DNA of 64,000 bases from Pseudomonas sp. FP2196 (GTDB lineage Bacteria > Pseudomonadota > Gammaproteobacteria > Pseudomonadales > Pseudomonadaceae), in NCBI RefSeq assembly GCF_030687715.1, contig NZ_CP117445.1, positions 2,476,501 to 2,540,500 on the forward strand. The letters run 5' to 3'. How positions within the stretch are numbered: position 1 is the first letter of the stretch; each line of letters begins with the position of its first letter. A program made the position numbers and the translations under genes. This document shows positions 26,394 through 33,813 of this stretch, one piece after another. A model generated the notes under the pieces. It was not told where the DNA came from, did not search any database, and saw only the letters and a program-made list of their open reading frames with translations.

Positions 26394-26466
26394 GGGCTGA
26401 GTCTCCTGTAGGAAATATCAGCTTAGTTGGCTCTCGGTATTTGCAGTAATGAGCTTATGCGTTAAT

Positions 26467-26480
26467 CGAATTTAAATTCG
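26467..26480. promoter_or_regulatory. 14-bp AT-rich palindrome upstream of the substrate-binding protein gene
   Basis: CGAATTTAAATTCG, 49 bp before the start codon. May be an operator or simply part of the promoter; short AT palindromes can occur by chance. Confidence 0.35.
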
Positions 26481-26529
26481 TTAGTTAAGAGCGTTATGGT
26501 CTATGCATCCTCCATTTGCAGGACTTGCC

Positions 26530-27477
26530 ATGAAGCTTTCCCGTTTCCTCCGCAATGCGCTGAGCGTTGCATTGCTCGCATCACCTTTCTCCTACGCTGC
26601 CGAGCCTGTGGTCCTGCATGTCGGCGACCAGAATTACTACAACATCCGCGCCTCGGTGGAAGCATCGGGCGTGTTGAAAGACGCGCCGTATACGGTGGAC
26701 TGGAAGCATTTCCAGGCAGCCGCACCGTTGGCTGAGGCCTTGCAGACAGGCTCTCTCGATCTGGGATTTCTCGGTGATTCAGGTTTTCTGTTTCTCGCTG
26801 CGAAACAGGCGCCAGTGAAACTGATTGGCGTGTCACGGCAGAACCCGGACACCATCGCGTTGCTGGTGCCAAAGGATTCGCCGGTAAAAACCATCGCTGA
26901 CCTGAAGGACAAGAAAGTCGCTTACTGGCCCGGCGCATGGAGCCAGCAACTGACCTTGCGCGCACTGGAGCAGAGTGGTCTGCCAGAGAACTATGTCGAC
27001 TTCGTCAAGCTGATGCCGATTGATGCGGCTGCTGCTTTGCCCCAAGGCAGCATCGACGCCTTCCCGGTGTGGGAACCCTACATTTCCCAGCAGATCCTGT
27101 TCTCCGGCGCTCGTCCGATTCTGACCGCGAAGAATCTGATGCCGGGCCTTAGTGCGATTGCAGCGTCAACACCGTCTGTCGATAGTAAACGTGAGGCGAT
27201 TGCCGATTTTCTCGGGCGTTTAAAGCAGGCGCGCGCGTGGGTCGATAGCCATACCGACGAGTACGCTGACTTGTGGGCGAAGAAGGCCAATCTTGATCAG
27301 GAGGTTTCGCGGCACTGGCTGCGCCAGGCGCACATGACGGTCGGGCCGGTCGATCAAAAAGCCGTGACTGACCTGCAAAGCACTGCGGACTTCTTGTTTA
27401 AAGTTAAAGCGTTGCCGGCACCGCTGGCCACGTCGGGGATTATCGACACCTCGTTTGAGCAAGCGCTGACTCGCTGA
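26530..27477 (+). CDS. ABC transporter substrate-binding protein, sulfonate/nitrate-taurine type (SsuA/TauA-like)
   Basis: 315 residues from ATG 26530 (AGGA six bases upstream). A signal peptide occupies about residues 1-23 (ALSVALLASPFSYAA). The family pattern is visible: ALQTGSLDLGFLGDSG, IALLVPKDSPVKTIADLKDKKVA, DAAAALPQGSIDAFPVWEPYI. Ligands of relatives are aliphatic sulfonates or other sulfur or nitrogen compounds. It is an orphan without permease or ATPase genes. An AT-rich 14-bp palindrome (26467-26480) sits in its promoter region. Confidence 0.85.
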   Translation: MKLSRFLRNALSVALLASPFSYAAEPVVLHVGDQNYYNIRASVEASGVLKDAPYTVDWKHFQAAAPLAEALQTGSLDLGFLGDSGFLFLAAKQAPVKLIGVSRQNPDTIALLVPKDSPVKTIADLKDKKVAYWPGAWSQQLTLRALEQSGLPENYVDFVKLMPIDAAAALPQGSIDAFPVWEPYISQQILFSGARPILTAKNLMPGLSAIAASTPSVDSKREAIADFLGRLKQARAWVDSHTDEYADLWAKKANLDQEVSRHWLRQAHMTVGPVDQKAVTDLQSTADFLFKVKALPAPLATSGIIDTSFEQALTR

Positions 27478-27608
27478 ACGAGCGCCGGAACCAAACCCTG
27501 TGTACCTTATCCAACCTCAGCTCGAAGAACCGAGTGCAGGGATGGATAAGGGCGAGGGAGCTTTGCCGATCGACAATATGACCGCAGTGGTCGGGCTCAA
27601 GGCAAAAC

Positions 27609-28508
27609 ATGACATCCGGATTCAAGCTTCTTTGTGCAGCGGCCATCGTTTTCGGACTGGCAGGCTGTATTGCCGCGCCCATCCAAATGACTGCGAAAAC
27701 CGAAACACGGCTGAAGGATCAAGCGCCGGTTCGTTTTCTGCTGACGTTCGATGACGGCCCCAGCGCTTCAAGTTTCTGGAACCCATCGGCCACGGTGCTC
27801 GACAGCCTCAAGGACAATTCGCTGCAACCGGACATCAAAGCCGTGTTTTTCGTCCAGACTCGTGCGCCTCGGGCCGGTCATAGCGAGATCGGCCGTAGGA
27901 TCATGCACCGTGAGCACAATGAGGGGCATATTCTCGCGTTTCATACCGCCACTCACTGGCACACCAACCATCGCTCGCTCGACCCGCAGCAACTCGAAGA
28001 GTCGCTGAGCAACGGCACAGCGGACATCGCGGCCATTACCGGAGCGCCGCCCAAATTGTTGCGCCCGCCATTCTGGAACTACGACAAACGTACTTTCGCC
28101 GCCTATCAGCAACACGGGCTGCACGTGTTGTTGACCGATTTGAGTGCCAATGACGGCAAGATCTGGGGTTTCAATGCCAGCCCGCGTCGACGGGCGAACA
28201 TGCTTCGGCAGTTATCGGAAGTCCGCGAGCGCATTGCCCAAGGTGAAATTCCAACCGTGGACGGGGTGATTCCGGTGGTAGTGACCTTTCATGACCTCAA
28301 CCGCTATACCGCGCGGCATACGCGCGAATACCTGCAAATCCTGCTTGATAGCGCTGCGGCTACCGGCGTGAGGCTGGCGGACAAGCCGTTCTATGATGAC
28401 CGCGCTGCATTGGAGAAGGCTGCACTGGCGCGTACTGTTCAGCAAAGCTCTGAGTCGGTGCAGTTGCCGGGGCTCTGGAACTGGATCTGGGGCCATGACG
28501 CCCACTGA
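27609..28508 (+). CDS. Polysaccharide deacetylase family lipoprotein
   Basis: 299 residues, AAGG nine bases before the ATG. A lipoprotein signal with lipobox LAGC at about residues 17-20 is visible. The NodB-homology domain follows: the metal-binding motif FLLTFDDGPS (about 43-52), EGHILAFHTATHWHTNH (H-x4-H-like second motif), and RPPFWNYDKRTF (third motif). These are zinc/cobalt enzymes that remove N-acetyl groups from surface or wall glycans. The envelope location follows from the lipobox; the exact substrate is unknown. Confidence 0.88.
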   Translation: MTSGFKLLCAAAIVFGLAGCIAAPIQMTAKTETRLKDQAPVRFLLTFDDGPSASSFWNPSATVLDSLKDNSLQPDIKAVFFVQTRAPRAGHSEIGRRIMHREHNEGHILAFHTATHWHTNHRSLDPQQLEESLSNGTADIAAITGAPPKLLRPPFWNYDKRTFAAYQQHGLHVLLTDLSANDGKIWGFNASPRRRANMLRQLSEVRERIAQGEIPTVDGVIPVVVTFHDLNRYTARHTREYLQILLDSAAATGVRLADKPFYDDRAALEKAALARTVQQSSESVQLPGLWNWIWGHDAH

Positions 28509-28614
28509 GAGACAGATGGAATATGTGATCAAGTTGGCGTTTTTCGGGCGAGCGGGGCGGTAAACGCTCATCTATGCTCATCGGATAGATCCCTCGCCTG
28601 TGAGGCGTTCGCTC

Positions 28615-28857
28615 ATGCTCGCCATTGCCGACATTTGCCGCATTGTCGAATCCGGCTTCCCTGCGCTGAAGTGCGACTGCACGCAAGTAGAGCAGGGGTT
28701 ATTGCGGATCAAGGTTTATGAGCCGGACAGCGGGCGCGTCGAGTTATTGCTCAATGGCGTTTCCCCGGAACATCTCGTCACGATCCGTGATATTTCCAAT
28801 TTCATCGGTGAATTACGCACGGAAATAAGCGCGGGCCGCAGGGCTTTCGCCGGCTGA
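28615..28857 (+). CDS. DUF1652 family protein
   Basis: 80 residues from ATG 28615, GAGG nine bases upstream (GTG 28600 is a less likely start). The sequence IADICRIVESGFPALKCDCT, LLRIKVYEPDSGRVELLLNGV and IRDISNFIGELRTEI follows the Pseudomonas DUF1652 pattern of a short helix, a three-strand sheet and a helix. Function unknown. Confidence 0.82.
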   Translation: MLAIADICRIVESGFPALKCDCTQVEQGLLRIKVYEPDSGRVELLLNGVSPEHLVTIRDISNFIGELRTEISAGRRAFAG

Positions 28858-28860
28858 ACA

Positions 28861-29223
28861 TCATAAACGTCGTTGAAAAGCCTGGATGATGCGCAAGGTC
28901 GCATCACTGGTTTGCAGATTGTGCACGGCATTCAGCGGGTGCCAGATGCAATCGATGATCTCGTTCTGCGGGCGTAGCTGATTAATATTCAGCACTGAGG
29001 CTTCATAGACATGATGCCGCGTACTGCCGCTTTGTAGTTCCATCAGGTAAAGCACGTCGTCGGCGTTCAGCCCTGTTTCTTCCTGCAATTCGCGCACGGC
29101 AGCATTCGCTCGGGTTTCCCCTGGCTCGACTTTGCCTCCGGGTAAAGTCCAGCGGCAGTGTGGTTTACGCACCAAGAGAATGTGACGGTCCTGTTCGCAA
29201 ATGACGGTTGCTCGTACTTTCAT
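28861..29223 (-). CDS. NUDIX hydrolase
   Basis: 120 residues. A full Nudix box, [18 protein letters not shown] followed by QEETGL (residues about 29-52), carries the metal-binding Glu residues. The family cleaves nucleoside diphosphates linked to another moiety; the short single-domain form resembles MutT/8-oxo-dGTP-type housecleaning enzymes, but the substrate is not predictable. No strong Shine-Dalgarno; ATG 29223 starts the conserved first strand MKVRATVIC. Convergent with the DUF1652 gene. Confidence 0.9.
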   Translation of the reverse strand: MKVRATVICEQDRHILLVRKPHCRWTLPGGKVEPGETRANAAVRELQEETGLNADDVLYLMELQSGSTRHHVYEASVLNINQLRPQNEIIDCIWHPLNAVHNLQTSDATLRIIQAFQRRL

Positions 29224-29317
29224 CTGTTACCTGTGTACTGTCTGTCACAAAATAGTAATAAAACTGCAATATTCGAGCCGGGCCATTCTTTAAAGGTTCC
29301 TGCTGGAAGCGATAATT

Positions 29318-29342
29318 AAAAAGCCCCGGTTTGTGCCGGGGC
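29318..29342 (-). terminator. Intrinsic terminator of the minus-strand small gene
   Basis: On the minus strand AGCCCCGG, loop, CCGGGGCT is followed by TTTTTAATT. It lies 26 bases after the stop of the gene at 29368-29607. Confidence 0.85.
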
Positions 29343-29367
29343 TCGTGTTTGGTGGGACGAGTCCGTA

Positions 29368-29607
29368 TCAGTGGACTTTGATTCGGCTGATGGTGCGCGC
29401 CTTCACTTCTCTGGCGTACAACTGCAGTCGCTCTTCATCGCTTTGCAGAACCTCGCAGGATCTCAGGACTGTCTGGGCGTCCGCTTCGTTACCGGACTTG
29501 CGCAACTGTTCGGCGATGCGTTTAAGGTCGACTGCCGACCAGCGCAGATCCGATGCGACACTCTGCAGGTCGCGCTGAAGTTCGTGTTCGTATTCGTTGA
29601 GCCGCAT
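29368..29607 (-). CDS. Hypothetical helical protein (79 aa)
   Basis: ATG 29607 is preceded by GGAGGTGATC, a near-perfect ribosome-binding site; an upstream in-frame start is unsupported. The chain is all-helical and charged (NEYEHELQRDLQSVASDLRW, LKRIAEQLRKSGNEADAQTV), probably a coiled coil. No family recognised. Its own terminator follows. Confidence 0.75.
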   Translation of the reverse strand: MRLNEYEHELQRDLQSVASDLRWSAVDLKRIAEQLRKSGNEADAQTVLRSCEVLQSDEERLQLYAREVKARTISRIKVH

Positions 29608-29791
29608 GATCACCTCCGGAACATTCTCGGTAAAAAAGAGTAGCCGCATTTTTCACCCGTCGCGCGTAGCTCGTCTGTCATTGGCCTGATCGATGTAAAA
29701 AATTGTCCTATGTTCATTGAGGGCGCGGTGCCACGATGGATGTGTACTACGGTTAGGCGTTACATTCGCTTTTTTTGATTAAGGGAACACC

Positions 29792-30127
29792 ATGCGAATA
29801 TGGATCGGGAGTCTGGCGTTGGCCATGTTGGCGGGATGCTCGCTGCCGACATCGTTGGTGCCGGGTGAGCCCAATGTGAGCAAAACCAGTGACAAGACGC
29901 CAAGGGACTATGCCGCTTGTGTATTACCGTTATGGCAACAGGATGTCGCCAAGACCTCGCAGACTTCGATTTCCAACGGCTATCGTATTACTGCGCCAAG
30001 CATCATCACGGCTGACGAGATTCTCGATATCGTGAAGTACAAGGACGGTAGCCGCGTGTCGTTGTACCAAGGGCCGCCATGGGCAAAATCCGGGTCGTTG
30101 CGCAAATCGGTGCGCGATTGCCTGTAA
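29792..30127 (+). CDS. Hypothetical lipoprotein (111 aa)
   Basis: ATG preceded by AAGGGAAC. Signal peptide with lipobox LAGC (residues 13-16), so it is expected to be membrane-anchored. The mature part has two Cys (AACVLPLW and the C-terminal RDCL) that could form a disulfide, plus a small alpha/beta region (GYRITAPSIITADEILDIV). No named family is recognised with certainty. A strong terminator follows. Confidence 0.75.
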   Translation: MRIWIGSLALAMLAGCSLPTSLVPGEPNVSKTSDKTPRDYAACVLPLWQQDVAKTSQTSISNGYRITAPSIITADEILDIVKYKDGSRVSLYQGPPWAKSGSLRKSVRDCL

Positions 30128-30142
30128 CGCCATTTATGAACG

Positions 30143-30183
30143 CAAAAAAGCAGAAACCGCATCAACGGTTTCTGCTTTTTTTT
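30143..30183 (+). terminator. Intrinsic terminator, bidirectional
   Basis: GCAGAAACCG, six-base loop, CGGTTTCTGC, then eight T; preceded by six A, so it also serves the convergent Rrf2 gene. Confidence 0.93.
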
Positions 30184-30199
30184 GGCTTTTCAGGGGCGG

Positions 30200-30748
30200 T
30201 CAGTCTGAAATGTCGGTCAGTGGGATGGTACCGACGTTGCCCTTTTTCTCGCGGCGATCCTGAATCCAGTCGTCCACTTGCTGGCCGAACTCCGCTGGCG
30301 CCTTGCGTCCGACTTTTCTCGCAATGTCGAGAATGGTTTGCTGCGAAAGCGCTTCTTCCATGCGGTTTTGCGCGGTCATCATGGCCGCGTGGATCGAGCA
30401 GGTGCCTTCAATCGCCCATTCCGGGGGACTGCCTTCAAACAGCGCGCAACGCCCGCGAATGTCCCGGCATTCGAAAATATTCTTGCGACCATCGATGGCT
30501 TTGACGATATCGAGCAGGGTGATTTCGTCGGCCGGCCGCGCCAGGCTGAACCCGCCGCGCACGCCTTCAGACGCCACTACCAGTTTGCCTTTGGCCAGTT
30601 TGGTGAAGATCTTCGCCAGATATTCCACTGGCACGCCTTGCAATTCTGCCAGGTCACGCACGCTGGCTTCGCGGCTGTCACCTCCGTTACCCACCAGAAA
30701 AGTCAGGCAATGAATGCCGTATTCGACGCCTGCGCTGTAAAGAGACAT
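30200..30748 (-). CDS. Rrf2 family regulator with Fe-S-type cysteines
   Basis: 182 residues. The winged HTH occupies about residues 1-80 (YGIHCLTFLVGNGGDS, LAELQGVPVEYLAKIFTKLAKGKLV, GVRGGFSLARPADEITLLDIV). Three Cys follow in ECRDIRGRC and EGTC (spacing C-x6-C-x15-C), a pattern compatible with a redox- or NO-sensing Fe-S cluster as in IscR, NsrR or RsrR, though the second gap is longer than in IscR or NsrR. It is divergent from an NDH-2-like flavoprotein, its likely target. Confidence 0.88.
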   Translation of the reverse strand: MSLYSAGVEYGIHCLTFLVGNGGDSREASVRDLAELQGVPVEYLAKIFTKLAKGKLVVASEGVRGGFSLARPADEITLLDIVKAIDGRKNIFECRDIRGRCALFEGSPPEWAIEGTCSIHAAMMTAQNRMEEALSQQTILDIARKVGRKAPAEFGQQVDDWIQDRREKKGNVGTIPLTDISD

Positions 30749-30929
30749 ATGAAAGTCCGACTTGATTTGTCGTAAATGCTAACAGTCCGATGCCGACTCG
30801 GCAATCTGGCAGATCAAATGCAGTTGCATCCTTCTGTGTCATTGCTCCAGTAAATCTAAGGTTTCTGGAAGGTTGTCCAGCGCGATTAATATCTAATATT
30901 TCGTTTAAATCTATCAGTAAATCTGACTT

Positions 30930-30947
30930 GTCGGATTTATGTCCGAC
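30930..30947. promoter_or_regulatory. Inverted repeat in the Rrf2 / flavoprotein intergenic region
   Basis: GTCGGA, six-base spacer, TCCGAC. A related GTCCGACTTG-like stretch lies at the other end of the region, just upstream of the Rrf2 gene (about 30754-30765), so two sites may exist. Assigned to the regulator by inference. Confidence 0.5.
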
Positions 30948-31040
30948 CAATAGAGTCGGCGCTATTGGTTTGGCAGTGTGTGGCTTTCGGCAAATCGTTC
31001 ACCTCTCTTTCAGCGGTTTGGCTTTTTCTGGAGAAATACA

Positions 31041-32246
31041 ATGAAGCAGCAGATTCTGGTTATCGGCGCGGGTTTTGGCGGTATGTGGTCGGCGTTGAGT
31101 GCGGCGCGTCTGGTGGATCTTCACGGTCGTGATGACGTCGAAGTCAGCGTTCTCGCGCCGCAGGCCGAGTTGCGTGTACGTCCGCGATTCTACGAACCGA
31201 ATGCTCATCAACTGGCTGCGCCGCTGAGTGAACTGTTCGAAGTGGTCGGCGTTCACTTCATCAAAGGGGCGGCCGAGACCATCGATGTCGCGCAAAAAAC
31301 CGTCGGCTACACCGATGCCTCTGGCGTGAAGCAAGCGTTCCACTACGACAAACTGGTGTTGGCCACCGGCAGTGGCCTGGCTCAACCCGACACACCTGGT
31401 GTCAGTCAGCACGCCTTTAATGTGGACCGGATCGAATCGGCCATTCACCTGGAAACTCATCTGAAAGCCCTGAAAAATCTGCCGGAAAACCAGGCGCGCA
31501 ATACCGTTGTGGTCGCGGGTGGCGGTTTCACCGGTATTGAAACGGCGACGGAAATGCCGGCGCGTCTGCGCGAGATTCTCGGTGAGCAGGCTGATATCAA
31601 GGTTATCGTTGTCGATCGTGGGCAGAAGATCGGTGCTTCGATGGGCGAAGAAATCAGTAAATCCATCGTCGAGGCCAGCGAGGAGCTGGGGGTTGAATGG
31701 CGATTGGGCGTTTCGGTGCAATCAATCGACGCTAACGGTGTGACCCTGTCGGACGGTCAGCACATCGACGCGAAAACCGTCATCTGGACCACCGGTGTGC
31801 GCGCCAGCTCCCTGACTGAACAAATCCCCGCCGAACGCGATAAGCAAGGGCGCCTGCACGTCGACGCGCACCTGAAAGTCATCGGTCAGGACGACATCTT
31901 CGCCACCGGCGATGTGGCCTACGCCGCCACCGACGACATCGGCAACTACGCGCTGATGACCTGTCAGCACGCGATCTCGTTGGGTCGTCATGCTGGCAAC
32001 AACGTCGCGGCGCAGATTCTCGGTGTCGACCCGACGCCGTACAGCCAGCCGAAATACGTGACCTGCCTGGACCTTGGTGCCTGGGGCGCGGTGTACACCG
32101 AAGGCTGGGATCGTCAGGTGAAACTGGTTAAACAGGAAGGCAAGGCGTTGAAAACCCAGATCAACACTCAGTGGATCTATCCGCCTGCGGCTGATCGCGT
32201 GAGCGCTCTGGCGGCTGCTGATCCTATGATTCCCGTGGTTGCGTAA
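31041..32246 (+). CDS. NAD(P)/FAD-dependent oxidoreductase (NDH-2-like)
   Basis: 401 residues from ATG 31041 (GGAG nine bases upstream). Two Rossmann motifs: ILVIGAGFGGMWSALSAAR (FAD) and TVVVAGGGFTGIETATEM (NAD(P)H). The second FAD site IFATGDVAYA near residue 290 is clear. Layout and length match type-II NADH dehydrogenases and related flavoproteins that pass electrons to quinones. Divergent from a cysteine-bearing Rrf2 regulator, so expression probably answers to redox or nitrosative stress. The electron acceptor is inferred. Confidence 0.88.
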   Translation: MKQQILVIGAGFGGMWSALSAARLVDLHGRDDVEVSVLAPQAELRVRPRFYEPNAHQLAAPLSELFEVVGVHFIKGAAETIDVAQKTVGYTDASGVKQAFHYDKLVLATGSGLAQPDTPGVSQHAFNVDRIESAIHLETHLKALKNLPENQARNTVVVAGGGFTGIETATEMPARLREILGEQADIKVIVVDRGQKIGASMGEEISKSIVEASEELGVEWRLGVSVQSIDANGVTLSDGQHIDAKTVIWTTGVRASSLTEQIPAERDKQGRLHVDAHLKVIGQDDIFATGDVAYAATDDIGNYALMTCQHAISLGRHAGNNVAAQILGVDPTPYSQPKYVTCLDLGAWGAVYTEGWDRQVKLVKQEGKALKTQINTQWIYPPAADRVSALAAADPMIPVVA

Positions 32247-32263
32247 AGCCTCTTCGTTTCAAG

Positions 32264-32298
32264 AAATCCCGCGCCGGTTCAATCCGGGCGGGATTTTT
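32264..32298 (+). terminator. Intrinsic terminator of the NDH-2-like gene
   Basis: AAATCCCGC paired with GCGGGATTT, followed by T-rich sequence, 17 bases after the stop. Confidence 0.85.
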
Positions 32299-32300
32299 CC

Positions 32301-32579
32301 TCAGATGCCGCAAGATGCTTCGCTGAGCACGATCCGACCGAACTCGGCATTGGCATCAAGCGGTGTGATTGCGAAGAGTTGGTCGAGACGGATGTCTTGT
32401 TGCGCACCTGCCTGTTCGATAACCATGAACTCCTCTTTGTCGCTGGAGGTGCGAGTGGTGATGGCCCGGGCAACCAGCCGCTGACCATCGATCAACTCGA
32501 TATCCAATTGATAGCCGCGCATGCAGGCGATTTCCAGATAGTCGTGCAAATCGCAGTTCAGTGGCTGATAGCGGGTCAT
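32301..32579 (-). CDS. rof: Rho-binding antiterminator (Rof/YaeO)
   Basis: 92 residues from ATG 32579, which has GAGGAG about eight bases upstream; the longer open frame to 32792 is a non-coding extension. The chain follows the Rof pattern: YQPLNCDLHDYLEIACMRGY, LIDGQRLVARAITTRT, FMVIEQAGAQQDIRLDQLFAI, ending GRIVLSEASC. E. coli Rof binds Rho near its RNA site and inhibits termination. A small ORF ends five bases before this start. Confidence 0.88.
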   Translation of the reverse strand: MTRYQPLNCDLHDYLEIACMRGYQLDIELIDGQRLVARAITTRTSSDKEEFMVIEQAGAQQDIRLDQLFAITPLDANAEFGRIVLSEASCGI

Positions 32580-32583
32580 GGCG

Positions 32584-32715
32584 TTACTCCTCGAAGCCTT
32601 GCAGAGTGATGATGAAGTAGCCTTTTTCGTTGATCGCCGCAGCGACCTGCGGATTGGCACCCACGAATCGCTGGAGGCAAAGGAAGTCGATTTGATGTCG
32701 TGAATATCGGTCCAT
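32584..32715 (-). CDS. Candidate small protein upstream of rof (43 aa)
   Basis: ATG at 32715, stop TAA at 32586-32584, five bases before the rof ATG, so the rof ribosome-binding site lies in its last codons. The product begins MDRYSRHQIDFLCLQRFVG and ends GYFIITLQGFEE, with a protein-like mix of residues. No strong ribosome-binding site is visible. It could be a real coupled small protein or a leader peptide; the evidence is composition and placement only. Confidence 0.45.
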   Translation of the reverse strand: MDRYSRHQIDFLCLQRFVGANPQVAAAINEKGYFIITLQGFEE

Positions 32716-32770
32716 CGACACGGTATGACAGAGGTGCCCGGCGCAAACAGGACGGGCGCTTCATTCAATT

Positions 32771-33655
32771 TCAAAGCGTTTCGACCAACCAATCCCGAAA
32801 CGCCTTCAACGATGGCAGCGCCTCATTGCGCGGCGGGTACACCAAATAATAGCTGCGCCGACTGGTGATCGCGTCGCCCAGTTGTAGCAACTCACCATTG
32901 AGCAATTCATCCTCGACCAGAATACGTGGCACCAGGCCCACACCCATGTTCGCCCGCACCGCCTGAATCAAGTGCGAAGTCATTTCGAAGCTCGGTCCGA
33001 TGCGCATGTTCCGATGCGGCAACCCGTGATGGCTGAACCATTCCGCCCACGCTTGCGCATTGCTGCTGACATTGAGTAGCAATTGCCCGGCGACGTGCTT
33101 TTCGGCGTCATCGCGCTCGGCGGCGGACAATTGCGCACTGGCGATGACAACCAGTTCCTCGGTGTGCAGGGGCAGGGCCGTCAGCCCCGGCCATTCACCC
33201 GCGCCGACGCAAATGGCCGCGTCGATCTCGCTGGTATCAAAATCGATGGCTTCGATACGCGAATGCAGGTGTACGGTCATGCCAGGGTGCGCGGTGTAGA
33301 AATCCTTGAGTCGCGGCAACAGCCATTTCGACCCGAACGTCGGCAGTGTCGCCAATCGCAGGCTGTGAATCCCCGAACCAAACGCCATGGCTTGCAGGGT
33401 CGCGCTGCGGATCTGCCCGAGGGCTTCGGCGAGTTCGCGTTTATACATACGTCCGACATCCGTCAGGACCACGTTGCGTCCCTCCCGGTAGAACAGGCGC
33501 ATGCCGAGCATCTTCTCCAGAATCTGCACCTGACGGCTGACCGCACTCTGCGTCAGCGATAGTTCATGGGCGGCACGGGTATAGCTCTCGTGACGCGCGG
33601 CAGCTTCGAAGGCCAGCAATAACGACATGGAAGGGGTGAGCGTTCGCGGATTCAT
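32771..33655 (-). CDS. LysR family transcriptional regulator (GcvA-like)
   Basis: 294 residues. N-terminal HTH (LLAFEAAARHESYTRAAHEL, SLTQSAVSRQVQILEKMLGM) and a LysR substrate-binding domain from about residue 92 (HSLRLATLPTFGSKWLLPRL, VGLVPRILVEDELL). The SLTQSAVSRQV form is that of the GcvA-like subgroup. It is divergent from the ydiJ gene 158 bp away and is the natural candidate to regulate it; a second target may exist elsewhere. Confidence 0.92.
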   Translation of the reverse strand: MNPRTLTPSMSLLLAFEAAARHESYTRAAHELSLTQSAVSRQVQILEKMLGMRLFYREGRNVVLTDVGRMYKRELAEALGQIRSATLQAMAFGSGIHSLRLATLPTFGSKWLLPRLKDFYTAHPGMTVHLHSRIEAIDFDTSEIDAAICVGAGEWPGLTALPLHTEELVVIASAQLSAAERDDAEKHVAGQLLLNVSSNAQAWAEWFSHHGLPHRNMRIGPSFEMTSHLIQAVRANMGVGLVPRILVEDELLNGELLQLGDAITSRRSYYLVYPPRNEALPSLKAFRDWLVETL

Positions 33656-33813
33656 TCGGAAAAGTCATTGATAGCGGGTCGAATTTACGTTTGTCCCAAG
33701 GTCGTTCAGCAATGAATATGGACGCATGAGATGGCGGAGCCTGACGCAATCATTCGTTGCGTACAACTGTTCACCGCCACACGGCCTGATTTTGACCTGA
33801 GATACCCTGACCG

